A stretch of DNA of 64,000 nucleotides, taken from NCBI GenBank assembly GCA_963785765.1, contig CAWAWM010000004.1, positions 1,426,001-1,490,000 of the forward strand, given 5' to 3'. This stretch comes from DATBGO01 sp963785765. Its GTDB lineage: Bacteria; Actinomycetota; Actinomycetes; Streptosporangiales; Streptosporangiaceae. The notes under the pieces are model-generated. The model saw only the letters and a list, made by a program, of their open reading frames with translations, ran no database searches and had not been told where the DNA came from. A program made the position numbers and the translations under genes. Positions 56,586-64,000 of the stretch are shown here, piece by piece. Each line of letters opens with the position of its first letter. Position 1 is the stretch's first letter.

Positions 56586-56644
56586 ACGCCGGGATCATCG
56601 GCGCAGTCCGTCACATCGACGATAGCCAATCCTCCGGACACTGA
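56534..56644 (+). pseudogene. C-terminal remnant of a short-chain dehydrogenase fused behind a VOC gene
   Basis: In another frame of the VOC 3' end the sequence reads LVTRSLAVEYARRGVRVNAG then IIGAV, the SDR helix after the YxxxK catalytic motif followed by RVNAxxPG, here degenerate. It lacks the catalytic Tyr and Lys. The junction near 56534 marks a deletion or recombination that removed the middle of the SDR. Confidence 0.7.
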
Positions 56645-56746
56645 GCGTCGATCCACCGCGTAACGCGGTCGGCAAGCCGCTGAAGCTCGGCCTTGAGGGG
56701 CTCCGGGCCAACGCCAGTGAGTACGAAAAGCAGTAACCTAACGTGC

Positions 56747-57112
56747 GTGAACGGCGCCGTCGCCACGACGATCATCGTCGCCGGGCTTGCGCTGGCCGGG
56801 TACGCGCTGCTGATGACGGCCCTGAACCACCGAATGAACGTCCCCCTGCTCGCCGCGGCTGGCGTCCTGGAGATCCTGTTGCTCGTCCAGGTCGGCATCA
56901 TCGTGGCCAAACTCGCCGGCGGTGAACGCCCGGCCGGGCTGGCTACGCTCATCGGATACCTGATCGCGACGCCCCTCGTCCTGGTGGCCGCCGCGTTCTG
57001 GGGCCTGATGGAGCGATCCCGGTGGGGCCCCGCGGTCATCGCAGTAGCTGGGCTCGTCGTGGCCGTGCTGATGGTCCGGCTGCATCAGATCTGGCCGGTC
57101 CTCCATGTCTGA
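56747..57112 (+). CDS. Four-helix membrane protein, possibly leaderless
   Basis: 121 residues from the GTG at 56747. A -10-like taacct lies at 56735-56740 and the GTG follows within ten bases, so the message may be leaderless; a GTG 54 bases upstream is less likely. Hydrophobic helices at about 7-26, 32-54, 62-84 and 92-114, with NHRMNVPLLAAAGVLEILLLVQVG and GLMERSRWGPAVIAVAGLVV. From memory such proteins are paired with a second membrane protein in Streptomyces, as here (next gene overlaps by eight bases). Function unknown. Confidence 0.78.
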   Translation: MNGAVATTIIVAGLALAGYALLMTALNHRMNVPLLAAAGVLEILLLVQVGIIVAKLAGGERPAGLATLIGYLIATPLVLVAAAFWGLMERSRWGPAVIAVAGLVVAVLMVRLHQIWPVLHV

Positions 57113-57665
57113 ACCCATGGCACCGACTGAGCCCGCGGCATCGCAGCCGGGCTCGACCAGGACAGGCCCGGGCCGGCTGCTGGTCGCCATCTACGCGCTC
57201 TTTGCGCTCGCCGCCACCGCACGGGCCGGAGTGCAGATCGCGACGAAGTTCAGCCACGCCCCGGTCGCCTACGTGCTGTCGGCCTTCGCTGGCGCGGTCT
57301 ACATCCTCGCTACGGTCACCCTCACCATCGGCAACCCGGTAGCACGCCGGATCGCCGTCGTCTCCTGCTCGATCGAACTCGTCGGCGTGCTGGCGGTCGG
57401 GACCTGGAGCCTCGCCGACCCGGCCAGCTTCCCCGACGCCACGGTGTGGTCTGGCTATGGCAGCGGCTACGGCTTCGTCCCGCTCGTCCTTCCCGTCTTC
57501 GGCTTGCTCTGGCTACGCCGCTGGAACCGGCGGCCCAGAACCCAGCGAACGACCGTGACGTCAGCGGAAGATGCAGGCGAAGCGGCAGGTAACGGCGCAG
57601 CCCATAGTGAGAGCGGCACATCAGGTCAGGGCGCAGAGGATGTCGTTGCCGACGACAGTACCTAG
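57105..57665 (+). CDS. Membrane protein paired with the preceding one
   Basis: 186 residues from an ATG inside the previous gene's end. Cytoplasmic N-terminus (about 1-22), then four hydrophobic helices at about 23-42, 53-75, 83-104 and 123-139, and an acidic C-terminal tail with many Glu and Gly. LLVAIYALFALAATARAG and SAFAGAVYILATVTL are typical. No catalytic motif. The overlap suggests the two proteins are made in equal amount and may form one complex, perhaps a small transporter or envelope-integrity factor. Function unknown. Confidence 0.82.
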   Translation: MSEPMAPTEPAASQPGSTRTGPGRLLVAIYALFALAATARAGVQIATKFSHAPVAYVLSAFAGAVYILATVTLTIGNPVARRIAVVSCSIELVGVLAVGTWSLADPASFPDATVWSGYGSGYGFVPLVLPVFGLLWLRRWNRRPRTQRTTVTSAEDAGEAAGNGAAHSESGTSGQGAEDVVADDST

Positions 57666-57666
57666 A

Positions 57667-57682
57667 GCACCTTGCGAGGTGC
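57667..57682. terminator. Short hairpin after the membrane-protein pair
   Basis: gcacct-tgcg-aggtgc (57667-57682), followed by caaaagt; a short six-pair stem one base after the stop. Confidence 0.45.
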
Positions 57683-57741
57683 CAAAAGTCTGCATGGCCT
57701 GGGCCACAAATCGGCCTGGGGTGGACGGGTAGATTCCAGGT

Positions 57742-58623
57742 ATGGCGGAGGTGCATTCTTCGGCCGCTGAGCCCGGGTCGGCGCAGACGGCCGAGATTAT
57801 CTACGGGCCAGCCGCCGAGGATACCGTGCTGGCTGCCGGGATTGCCGATGAGCGATTCGATCCCGAGTCGCTGGAGGCGGCTATCCGCCAGACGCTGGCG
57901 GCCTGGGTCACTGCGGTGGGGGAAGATGCCACGGCTTCGGAGCAGGATGACAGCCCATTGGTCGCACCAGCGCTGCTGCGACCTGGCGGTCCGGGCGCGC
58001 GAACCCGGCTGGTTGTGCGTGAGCCGCAGATCGACGTGATCCAGTTCTGGCGCCTGGAGGCGGACGCTGCGCCGCCGTTGGCCCGGCTCATTGTCACGAT
58101 CCATGGCCGCCGCTGCATCCGGGACCGCGACACCGGCGAGCCAGTGTCCGGCGATCCCGAGGTCATGACCTGGTTTCACCAGTTCTGGGACATGGTCGGC
58201 GACGGGCCGGCGATGCGGCCTTGGCATCTGGAGGCCCGTGTCGGCAGGGATAGCCGGGACTATGCCGACGCCATGGGCTGCACCTTCACTACCAGGCGGG
58301 AAACCGTACCGGAGTGCATGGAGCGCACTGCGGCCGAGCCGCAGTCAGACGAGCCCGGGCCCGCGGCACCTGGCGAGCAAAGCCCGGCGCGGCGCTTCAG
58401 GCTCAGCTGCGGCTTCTTCGAACACGACGCGTATACCGGCGGGGATGTCGAGATAACCGTCCGGCTCACGGCCACCCCGTCATGGAACGATGCAGTCCAG
58501 CTCGTGCTCCCAGCGATCTACACTCGCCTGACCAGGTCCACCGGCCAAAGTGCCTGGCGGCCGACGATCGCCAGCCTCAGCGTTCTGGAGTTGCTCAACT
58601 GGGCTGGAGAACGTGATCCGTAA
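57742..58623 (+). CDS. Hypothetical cytoplasmic protein
   Basis: 293 residues without signal or membrane segments. After an acidic N-terminus there is an alpha/beta region with LLRPGGPGARTRLVVREPQIDVIQFWRLE and LIVTIHGRRCIRDRDTGEPV, a central WFHQFWDMVGDGPAMRPWHLEARVGRDS, and a C-terminal part RFRLSCGFFEHDAYTGGDVEITVRLTATPSW. Aromatic-rich and unlike any family I recognise. It has good codon usage and is full length for itself. Lies 119 bases after the membrane pair; no partner. Confidence 0.75.
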   Translation: MAEVHSSAAEPGSAQTAEIIYGPAAEDTVLAAGIADERFDPESLEAAIRQTLAAWVTAVGEDATASEQDDSPLVAPALLRPGGPGARTRLVVREPQIDVIQFWRLEADAAPPLARLIVTIHGRRCIRDRDTGEPVSGDPEVMTWFHQFWDMVGDGPAMRPWHLEARVGRDSRDYADAMGCTFTTRRETVPECMERTAAEPQSDEPGPAAPGEQSPARRFRLSCGFFEHDAYTGGDVEITVRLTATPSWNDAVQLVLPAIYTRLTRSTGQSAWRPTIASLSVLELLNWAGERDP

Positions 58624-58816
58624 CGTCGGTGACTGCCAGTGGCCCAGGATGTCACCCTCACGGGCGCCGATCCACTTCGCGGCTGGTGTCGATCCGGTTA
58701 AGGCGAAGGTGATGTATGCCGTGCAGCAGGCCCCGGCTGGGTCCGCCTTCGCGGACGTGATGGGCGTCCCGGCCTGGGAAAACGCTGCCGTCCTGGTATT
58801 TGGTCGCCGCCGACGA
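58624..58816 (+). other. Coding-like fragment between a hypothetical gene and the toxin gene
   Basis: One plus-strand frame reads HFAAGVDPVKAKVMYAVQQ then APAGSAFADVMGVPAWENAA with high third-position GC, but it has no good start site and no recognised domain, and runs into the antisense of the toxin gene. It may be a remnant or chance reading. Confidence 0.3.
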
Positions 58817-59248
58817 TCAGGCGATCTGCGCCGGGGCAACGAGCAGCCCAGCCGCCGCCACGCCGGCGTGCAGGCGCCGGTCCCAGACCGCGACGATGAG
58901 GTCGGGGTCGGCGATAGCCAGGGCGCTGGCCAGGTGAACGGCGTCCGCGCCCCGCAGCGCATGCAGGCCCGCAAGCAGCCCGGCGCGCCGCGCCACGGCC
59001 GCAGTGAGCTCGACCGGGCGGGTGGCCGCCCAGTACTCATCGAAGGCCTGCTCGGCCGCGGCGAGATCCCCGCTATCGAGATCGTGGTTGCGGGCGGACG
59101 CAACGAGCGCGGCACGCACCTCGGGATAGGCCAGCCGGCTCGCGAGCGCGGCGTCACATCCGTCCCACAACTCCGCGGCCAGGTCGCTGCCTTCCTCCTC
59201 GGTCAGCAACTTCACCAGGGCGCTGGAGTCGAAGTAGACCAGCGGCAT
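58817..59248 (-). CDS. PIN-domain toxin (VapC-like)
   Basis: 143 residues. The four acidic residues of the PIN nuclease are in place: Asp7 (YFDSSALVKL), Glu about 43 (YPEVRAAL), Asp about 102 (RGADAVHLASAL) and Asp about 119 (VWDRRLHAG). PIN toxins are RNases, often cutting initiator tRNA or rRNA. Starts three bases after the stop of its antitoxin gene. Confidence 0.88.
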   Translation of the reverse strand: MPLVYFDSSALVKLLTEEEGSDLAAELWDGCDAALASRLAYPEVRAALVASARNHDLDSGDLAAAEQAFDEYWAATRPVELTAAVARRAGLLAGLHALRGADAVHLASALAIADPDLIVAVWDRRLHAGVAAAGLLVAPAQIA

Positions 59249-59251
59249 CCC

Positions 59252-59515
59252 TCAGCGCCGTTGTTCGCTGACGATGTCGCCCACCGGCCGGCGCGGACGG
59301 GGACGGGGACGCCCCGACGCGGCCAGCCGCCGGCCCCCGCCCGCCTGCCCGATCACCCCTTCGGCAGCCAGGCGCTCGAGTACGGCGGTCGCACTCAGGC
59401 CGAGCAGCCTGGCGACCGGGACGCCGCGGTCGGTGATCACCACCTCGTCGCCCTGGCGTGCTCGCTGCAGCCAATCGCTGAGGTGTGCCCGGAGTTCAGT
59501 AACGGGGACATCCAT
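59252..59515 (-). CDS. Phd/YefM-family antitoxin (VapB-like)
   Basis: 87 residues from the ATG at 59515. N-terminal MDVPVTELRAHLSDWLQRARQGDEVVITDRGVPVARL is the Phd/YefM DNA-binding fold, here with the VPVARLLGL end typical of VapB partners of PIN toxins. The C-terminus (about 60-87) is basic and Arg/Pro-rich, likely the toxin-binding tail. The antitoxin with its toxin binds its own promoter, so a tgtac motif pair just upstream may be its operator. Confidence 0.85.
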   Translation of the reverse strand: MDVPVTELRAHLSDWLQRARQGDEVVITDRGVPVARLLGLSATAVLERLAAEGVIGQAGGGRRLAASGRPRPRPRRPVGDIVSEQRR

Positions 59516-59560
59516 AACCAGATTGTACACTCTAACTGTCGCTCATCTGTACAGAGGATC
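59516..59560. promoter_or_regulatory. Antitoxin promoter with tgtac motifs
   Basis: On the minus strand a -10-like tacaat lies about 12 bases before the antitoxin ATG. tgtac occurs at 59524-59528 and 59549-59553, 25 bases apart, flanking the promoter. A possible operator for the antitoxin. Confidence 0.5.
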
Positions 59561-59810
59561 CTATACCGAAAGGTGTAATCTCGCCGAGCGTGCCTTCCGC
59601 GTGATCAGGAGGAAGCTCTGCACCGTGCCGCTGGAGGCGTTGCGGCACTCGCCATATGCGGGGGTGGCGGGCCATCTCCGGGACAACGAGATCAGCGACG
59701 TTACGCCAAAACTATTTCGTTGGTGCCGGTCATGGTGTAAACCGGGCGCGAGGCGGCGATCGGGCCCGGACCGGTCAGCGACCAATGAGGCGCTGGGCCA
59801 AGGGGTGGGG
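59561..59810. other. Upstream region of the S53 protease
   Basis: 250 bases with no convincing gene; the plus frame is open through it but not protein-like. AAGGGG immediately before the ATG at 59811 is the probable ribosome-binding site. Confidence 0.35.
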
Positions 59811-62800
59811 ATGACCTTGATCAGAGGAAACAAGCTGGCGCTCCGGCCCGGCTCATCGGCATTAGCCGGATGGCGCGGTGCCCGGTCGCCGGTCGCGCGG
59901 ATCGCCGTGATCGTCGTGTTTGCGGCGGCGTTGGTGGCGGTCCGGCCGCTTGCGGCAGTCGGCGATTCCGGCGGATCGCCTGCCATGCAGAACGTTACGT
60001 CCGCGCCGCGCTTGCCGGCCGGAGCGAGGGCGATCGGCGCCGTGCCGACCTCGGCCACCCAGACTGCTGAGGTTGTGCTGCGGCCGCGCGACGAGGGGGC
60101 GCTGACGAGCTTTATCGCGGCGGTGACGGATGCCCGGTCGGCGCTGTTTCACCACTATCTGCCTCGGGGCGAGTTCGCGAGCAGGTTCGGTCCAGCGCCG
60201 TCGACGATCGCGACGGTCAGGTCACAGCTGCAGGCGGATGGGCTCCAGGTCACCGGCGTGGCCGACGGGCTGGTGATCGATGTCAGGGCGCCGGCGAGCC
60301 AGCTGGAGCGGGCGTTCGGGACCAGGCTGGAGCAGGTCAGGCTGGCGAACGGGTCGATCGGGCAGGCGACGACGGGCGCGGTCCGGCTGCCGTCCTCGAT
60401 CGCTGGTGCGGTAGCCGCGGTTGTCGGCTTGAACACCGTGGTGCGCCTGCAGCCGCTTGGGCTGCCGCGCGCCGCTGCCCCCGGTCAGCGGCGGTACGCC
60501 CGGGCGGCGGCGCCGTCGTTCGCGCACCCCCCGGGCTCGCCCACGGCGTGCGCCGACGCCCGGGCGGATGCGCGGGCATTCGGAGGGCTGACCGATGATC
60601 AGATCGCGAACGCCTATGGCGCCTTCGGTTTGTACCGGGCGGGCGACCTGGGCGCTGGTCAGCGCATCGCGCTCTACGAGCTCGAGCCGTTCCAGGCTTC
60701 TGACGTCAAGACGTTCGACACGTGCTACTTCGGCGCCAGCGCGGCCTCGCAGATGCAACGGCGCCTGCATGTGATCCGTGTTGACGGCGGCCAGCCAGCC
60801 GGCCCCGGGTCAGGTGAGTCGATCCTCGACGTCGAGGATCTGTCGGCGATCGCGCCGGGTGCGGGTATCGACGTCTACGAGGGCGCGAGCCCTAGCGCGG
60901 ACGGCGTGATCTACGACCCGGTTGACCCCTACGTGGCGATCATCGGCGCCGACCGCGACCAGGTCGTGAGCACGAGCTGGGGGTTGTGCGAGCAGGCAAT
61001 ACAACTTGGTCAGCCCGGCCTGCAAGAGGCTGAGAACCTGCTGTTCGAGCAAGCGGCCACACAAGGGCAGTCGATCTTCGCCGCGTCGGGGGACAACGGC
61101 AGCGACGACTGCAACACGTTCGAGACGAGCAGCCCGGTGTCCGGCCAGAACCCGGTTTCGGTCGACGACCCGGGCAGCCAGCCCTACGTGGTGTCGGCCG
61201 GCGGCGCGACCATCGACGACGCGACCCAGCCGCCGCTGGAGCACGTGTGGAATGACGGAGCCGACGGCGGCGGGGGCGGCGGCGGGATCTCGATGTCGTG
61301 GGCGATGCCGTCCTGGCAGGCCGCTGCGCGGGTGCCCGGGATCGTGCGGCCGGGCGCTGGCTACGCGCAAGCGAATGCGGTCGAGAAGCAGTTCGGTTAT
61401 CCCTCGAACTTCTGCCAGGCCTACCTGAGCGGCGCGACGTCGGCCACGCCCTGCCGGACCGTGCCTGACGTCTCGGCGCAGGCGGACGAGTACACCGGCG
61501 CGATCACTGTCTACAGCAGCAGTTTCGAAAGTCCCAGCACGCCCGATGGCTGGGTCACCATCGGCGGCACATCGTCGGCGGCGCCGCTGTGGGCGGCGAT
61601 GCTCGCGCTGGTGAACGCCTCGCCGGCGTGCGCCGCGAACGCCACGACGCGGGCCGGGGTCGGGTTTGCGAGCCCGCTGCTCTATGCGGTGGCATCGGAA
61701 CCGGCCGCCTACCGTGCGTCGTTCACCGACATCACGGCCGGCAACAACGACATCTATGGCCTGGATGATGGCCAGGTGTTCCCGGCGACCCCGGGCTATG
61801 ACCTCGCGTCCGGCCTGGGCTCGCCACAGCTGACCGCGCCGGGAGACAAGGCGGGCCTGGCGTTCTATCTGTGCAGCTACGGCGGCATGGCGAGCCAGGC
61901 GGTGACGAAGCTGACCCCGGCGGTGTTGCCGACAGCCGGCGGGACGGTTGAGATCACCGGGTCGGGCTTCAAGACTACGAGCGGCGCCGATGTGGCGGGG
62001 ATCCAGGTCGGGAGCTGGCAGATTCCGGCGGACAGGTTCACCGTCGACAGCAACACCTCGATCACGGCGACGTTCCCGCCGGCCGCCGACACGGTGCCCG
62101 CCAACTCCCCGCGGCCGCAAGACGGGGCAGGCCCGGCGTCGGTGATCGTCACGAGCAGGGCAGGAAAGTCGAGCGCGCCCGGCCCGAACTCGACCATCGA
62201 GTACGTGGACACCGCCGGCGCCAGCACGGTCCCCAGCATCACCGGCGTTATCCCCTACGGGGGGTCCGAGTCCGCGCCGGGCAAAGTGATCATTCTGGGA
62301 TCGGGTTTCACCGATGCCACCGCCGTCACTTTCGGTGGCGTCGCCGCGAGCGGCTTGACCGTGGACAGTCCCTACCGGATCGCCGTGACGCCGCCCGCGT
62401 ACTCCGCGCGCACGGCGTGCTCCCCGCTGCCCTCCGGTGGCGCGTATTCCGGCGAGGATGCGCGGAACGACATCTGCCAGGTGCAGATCCGGGTGAGCAA
62501 CAGCCACGGCAGCAGCGCCGTCGGCCACATCCTCCCGCCGCTGGAAGGAGCGATCGCGCTCAACGCAATGGGCGTGCTGGTGGCCCCCCCTGGCTGTGGC
62601 TGCGAGACGGCACCCGCCCCGACCGAGTACGACTATGCGCCGGCGCCTTCCATCACGTCGGTCTCCACCGCGGCCGGGGGACCAGGGTCGCTCGCGAGCG
62701 AGGCCGGCGGGACGCTGATCACGGTCACCGGCAACGGGTTCAACCCGCTCACCATCGAATGGGCCGATTTCGGTCCGCCGGCGCTGGAGTCGTCGATCGA

Positions 62801-63545
62801 CACCGACTACGCCTACCTGACCGGCACCGAGATGCAGATCGCCGTGCCAGCCGAGCCGCTCAGCAACGAGCCTGTGGCTGTTCCGCTCTCAGTCCGATCC
62901 CTGGCGGGCCAGTCCCCCGAGTCGTCCGTCACGTACGCGGGCGTGCCGCAGGTGACCGCCGCGCTGAACACGGCGACAGGGAAGAACGGCGCCGCCGACA
63001 CCGGCGGCGCGCCGATGGCAATCACCGGGCACGGTTTCGACCAGGCAGTCGGGCCGCTTGAGTTCGTCGACGTCTCAACGCAAGTGCCGGTCTTCGCAAC
63101 CCAGTACACCTACACCGTCCGGACCGACTCGAGCATCAGCACCGAGTCGGTCGCCTCGAATCCAGGGCTTGATGACGTGGAGGTGTGCAGCGTTACCGCA
63201 TGTTCACTCAACCCTCCATCGGACTATTTTTACTTGTATCCGCCGGGCAACCCGAAGGTCACCTCGGTCACCCCGGCATCCGGCCCGGCCGGCGGCGGCA
63301 CCAAGGTCACGATCCGCGGCCAGAACCTCGGCTGCATCACCGGGGTCTTCTTCGGCACGGTGGCCGCGGCGAAATTCAGTAATCAGCAGGCGGAGCTTGA
63401 CTGCGGGTCGACCACTCTCGTCAAATCCGTCTCCCCAGCCGGCCAGGCGGGCGCGAAGGTGAAAGTGACCGTCACTACGGTTGAGAGCGACTTCACCGGC
63501 TCCGGTCACAGCAGATCCACCGCGTTCTTCAGCTACGACCCATAG
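59811..63545 (+). CDS. Secreted S53 (sedolisin/kumamolisin) protease with IPT/TIG repeats
   Basis: 1244 residues from the ATG at 59811; the frame is open further upstream to 59274 but that part is not protein-like. Signal peptide at about 1-50 (VARIAVIVVFAAALVAVRPL core). Pro-kumamolisin activation domain at about 65-200 (ARSALFHHYLPRGEFASRFGP, LERAFGTRLEQVRL). Catalytic S53 domain about 225-690: Glu336 and Asp340 (GESILDVE), Asp428 (SGDNGSDD) and Ser588 (GGTSSAAP). Then five IPT/TIG-like beta domains to the end (TPAVLPTAGGTVEITGSGF, PGKVIILGSGF, GTLITVTGNGF, APMAITGHGF, GGGTKVTIRGQNL). S53 proteases are active at acid pH. The TIG repeats probably bind a surface or polymer. Confidence 0.93.
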   Translation: MTLIRGNKLALRPGSSALAGWRGARSPVARIAVIVVFAAALVAVRPLAAVGDSGGSPAMQNVTSAPRLPAGARAIGAVPTSATQTAEVVLRPRDEGALTSFIAAVTDARSALFHHYLPRGEFASRFGPAPSTIATVRSQLQADGLQVTGVADGLVIDVRAPASQLERAFGTRLEQVRLANGSIGQATTGAVRLPSSIAGAVAAVVGLNTVVRLQPLGLPRAAAPGQRRYARAAAPSFAHPPGSPTACADARADARAFGGLTDDQIANAYGAFGLYRAGDLGAGQRIALYELEPFQASDVKTFDTCYFGASAASQMQRRLHVIRVDGGQPAGPGSGESILDVEDLSAIAPGAGIDVYEGASPSADGVIYDPVDPYVAIIGADRDQVVSTSWGLCEQAIQLGQPGLQEAENLLFEQAATQGQSIFAASGDNGSDDCNTFETSSPVSGQNPVSVDDPGSQPYVVSAGGATIDDATQPPLEHVWNDGADGGGGGGGISMSWAMPSWQAAARVPGIVRPGAGYAQANAVEKQFGYPSNFCQAYLSGATSATPCRTVPDVSAQADEYTGAITVYSSSFESPSTPDGWVTIGGTSSAAPLWAAMLALVNASPACAANATTRAGVGFASPLLYAVASEPAAYRASFTDITAGNNDIYGLDDGQVFPATPGYDLASGLGSPQLTAPGDKAGLAFYLCSYGGMASQAVTKLTPAVLPTAGGTVEITGSGFKTTSGADVAGIQVGSWQIPADRFTVDSNTSITATFPPAADTVPANSPRPQDGAGPASVIVTSRAGKSSAPGPNSTIEYVDTAGASTVPSITGVIPYGGSESAPGKVIILGSGFTDATAVTFGGVAASGLTVDSPYRIAVTPPAYSARTACSPLPSGGAYSGEDARNDICQVQIRVSNSHGSSAVGHILPPLEGAIALNAMGVLVAPPGCGCETAPAPTEYDYAPAPSITSVSTAAGGPGSLASEAGGTLITVTGNGFNPLTIEWADFGPPALESSIDTDYAYLTGTEMQIAVPAEPLSNEPVAVPLSVRSLAGQSPESSVTYAGVPQVTAALNTATGKNGAADTGGAPMAITGHGFDQAVGPLEFVDVSTQVPVFATQYTYTVRTDSSISTESVASNPGLDDVEVCSVTACSLNPPSDYFYLYPPGNPKVTSVTPASGPAGGGTKVTIRGQNLGCITGVFFGTVAAAKFSNQQAELDCGSTTLVKSVSPAGQAGAKVKVTVTTVESDFTGSGHSRSTAFFSYDP

Positions 63546-63673
63546 ATCAGGCCAGGCTCGATGTGGCGATCGCGGCAAGATGTCCGGCACGCCGCGCTGC
63601 CCGCTGCCCCCGATCGGTCAGACTCCCGGGCCGCCACGTTCACTCCGGTGACGTTGGCTTAGGGTTTGGAGCT

Positions 63674-64000
63674 GTGCCAGATGATGAAGCCGACCTCAGT
63701 TCTGCTAGCGACACTGCTTCGCCCGGCCCGCGGGTGAGTGCCCGGCGCGTGCTGGAGCGTTTGGGTGAGGCCGAATGCATGGAGCTGCTCGCCGATGGGG
63801 GCATGGGGCGGCTGGTCTTCACCAGCCAGTATGGGCCCACAGCGCTGCCGGTCGTGTACAAGCTCGACGAGGGGTCGCTTGTCTTGGGCACCTGGGACCC
63901 CGTCTTTGACGAGGACCTGCGCACTGGCATTGAGCACGCCGAATACCACGTCGCCGTGGAGGCCGACCAGATCAACCTGGAAGCACGCGAGGGCTGGATC
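63674..64000 (+). CDS. Pyridoxamine 5-phosphate oxidase-like (PPOX) family protein, cut by window edge
   Basis: 109 codons to the window end from a GTG at 63674 (GGAG close upstream); a GTG at 63734 is an alternative. ARRVLERLGEAECMELLADG followed by GGMGRLVFTSQYGPTALPVVYKLD and LVLGTWDPVFDEDL is the split-barrel PPOX signature seen in F420- or flavin-binding proteins of actinobacteria. The N-terminal 20 residues are an acidic, disordered leader. The 3' end is outside the window. Confidence 0.82.
   Translation, partial: MPDDEADLSSASDTASPGPRVSARRVLERLGEAECMELLADGGMGRLVFTSQYGPTALPVVYKLDEGSLVLGTWDPVFDEDLRTGIEHAEYHVAVEADQINLEAREGWI

Noticed and set aside
56611..57039. 142-codon minus-strand frame
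   Set aside because: Antisense to the membrane protein gene and compositionally a shadow.
59274..59810. Upstream extension of the S53 protease frame
   Set aside because: It is antisense to the antitoxin in its first part and lacks a signal peptide in that reading; the ATG at 59811 gives a normal signal.
60810..62528. 572-codon minus-strand frame
   Set aside because: Antisense to the S53 protease, whose catalytic residues are all on the plus strand.
1..64000. tRNA, rRNA, insertion sequences or integrase
   Set aside because: No tRNA-like cloverleaf with a ggttcgaat-type arm, no rRNA sequence, and no transposase or recombinase frame was recognised by reading.

Overview
The window is GC-rich, gene-dense chromosomal DNA from an actinobacterium. 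The clearest markers are a GlnR-type nitrogen regulator, mycothiol synthase (MshD), actinobacterial sseA-DUF1416 and DUF4395 genes, F420-type enzymes (LLM oxidoreductase, Ddn-like protein), ECF sigma/anti-sigma pairs and a bacterial Ser/Thr kinase. The left third (about 2-24 kb) looks like conserved actinobacterial core. The rest is more variable, and its secreted sedolisin protease, beta-helix proteins and HelR-type ATPase suggest a soil organism, perhaps Streptosporangiales- or Streptomyces-like. No tRNA, rRNA, CRISPR array or transposase was seen.

Layout. 0-1.5 kb: GntR regulator coupled to the N-terminus of a transfer-ATPase-like membrane protein. 2-4 kb: sulfur operon (DUF4395, sseA, DUF1416; stop/start overlaps) behind a Cys-containing leader peptide. 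4-7 kb: thioredoxin-like protein, ECF sigma with anti-sigma, LmeA-like lipid-binding protein, MoaD/ThiS protein. 7-9.2 kb: glnR and mshD, joined by a low-complexity junction. 9.2-13.4 kb: gamma-carbonic-anhydrase-like protein, a DivIVA-like coiled-coil protein with exact 45-base repeats, Ppx/GppA phosphatase. 13.5-14.8 kb: a membrane dipeptidase broken by two frameshifts. 15-29.8 kb: membrane, lipid, hydrolase and VOC genes, an SQD1-like epimerase, a large alkylsulfatase, a Tat-exported polysaccharide deacetylase, and a divergent XRE-cupin/methyltransferase pair. 29.8-36.8 kb: secreted beta-helix protein, HelR, a secreted small protein, a GNAT gene followed by two small ORFs, and a decayed ABC ATPase running into a DUF1707 domain. 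37.4-43.2 kb: a four-gene coupled operon (GT2 synthase, membrane-anchored beta-helix protein, lipoprotein beta-helix protein, UDP-glucose/GDP-mannose dehydrogenase) that looks like an exopolysaccharide, possibly polyuronate, pathway. 43.2-53.4 kb: secreted phosphoesterase with lipoprotein partner, a frameshifted hydrolase divergent from a TIGR02960-like sigma factor, methyltransferase, SRPBCC, LLM oxidoreductase, Ser/Thr kinase, XRE regulator. 53.8-64 kb: hydrolase, broken methyltransferase, VOC protein fused to an SDR remnant, two membrane proteins, VapBC-like toxin-antitoxin, a 1244-residue S53 protease with five IPT/TIG-like repeats, and a PPOX-family gene leaving the window.

How the genes may work together. 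The sulfur operon is probably tuned by cysteine through its leader. The exopolysaccharide operon is preceded by four 11-base direct repeats resembling a Pho box, and a similar two-unit site precedes the phosphoesterase pair, so phosphate supply may control both envelope polysaccharide and phosphate scavenging. At least five single-base frameshifts in otherwise intact genes mean either local gene decay or residual assembly errors; this should be settled before any of those genes is called dead.
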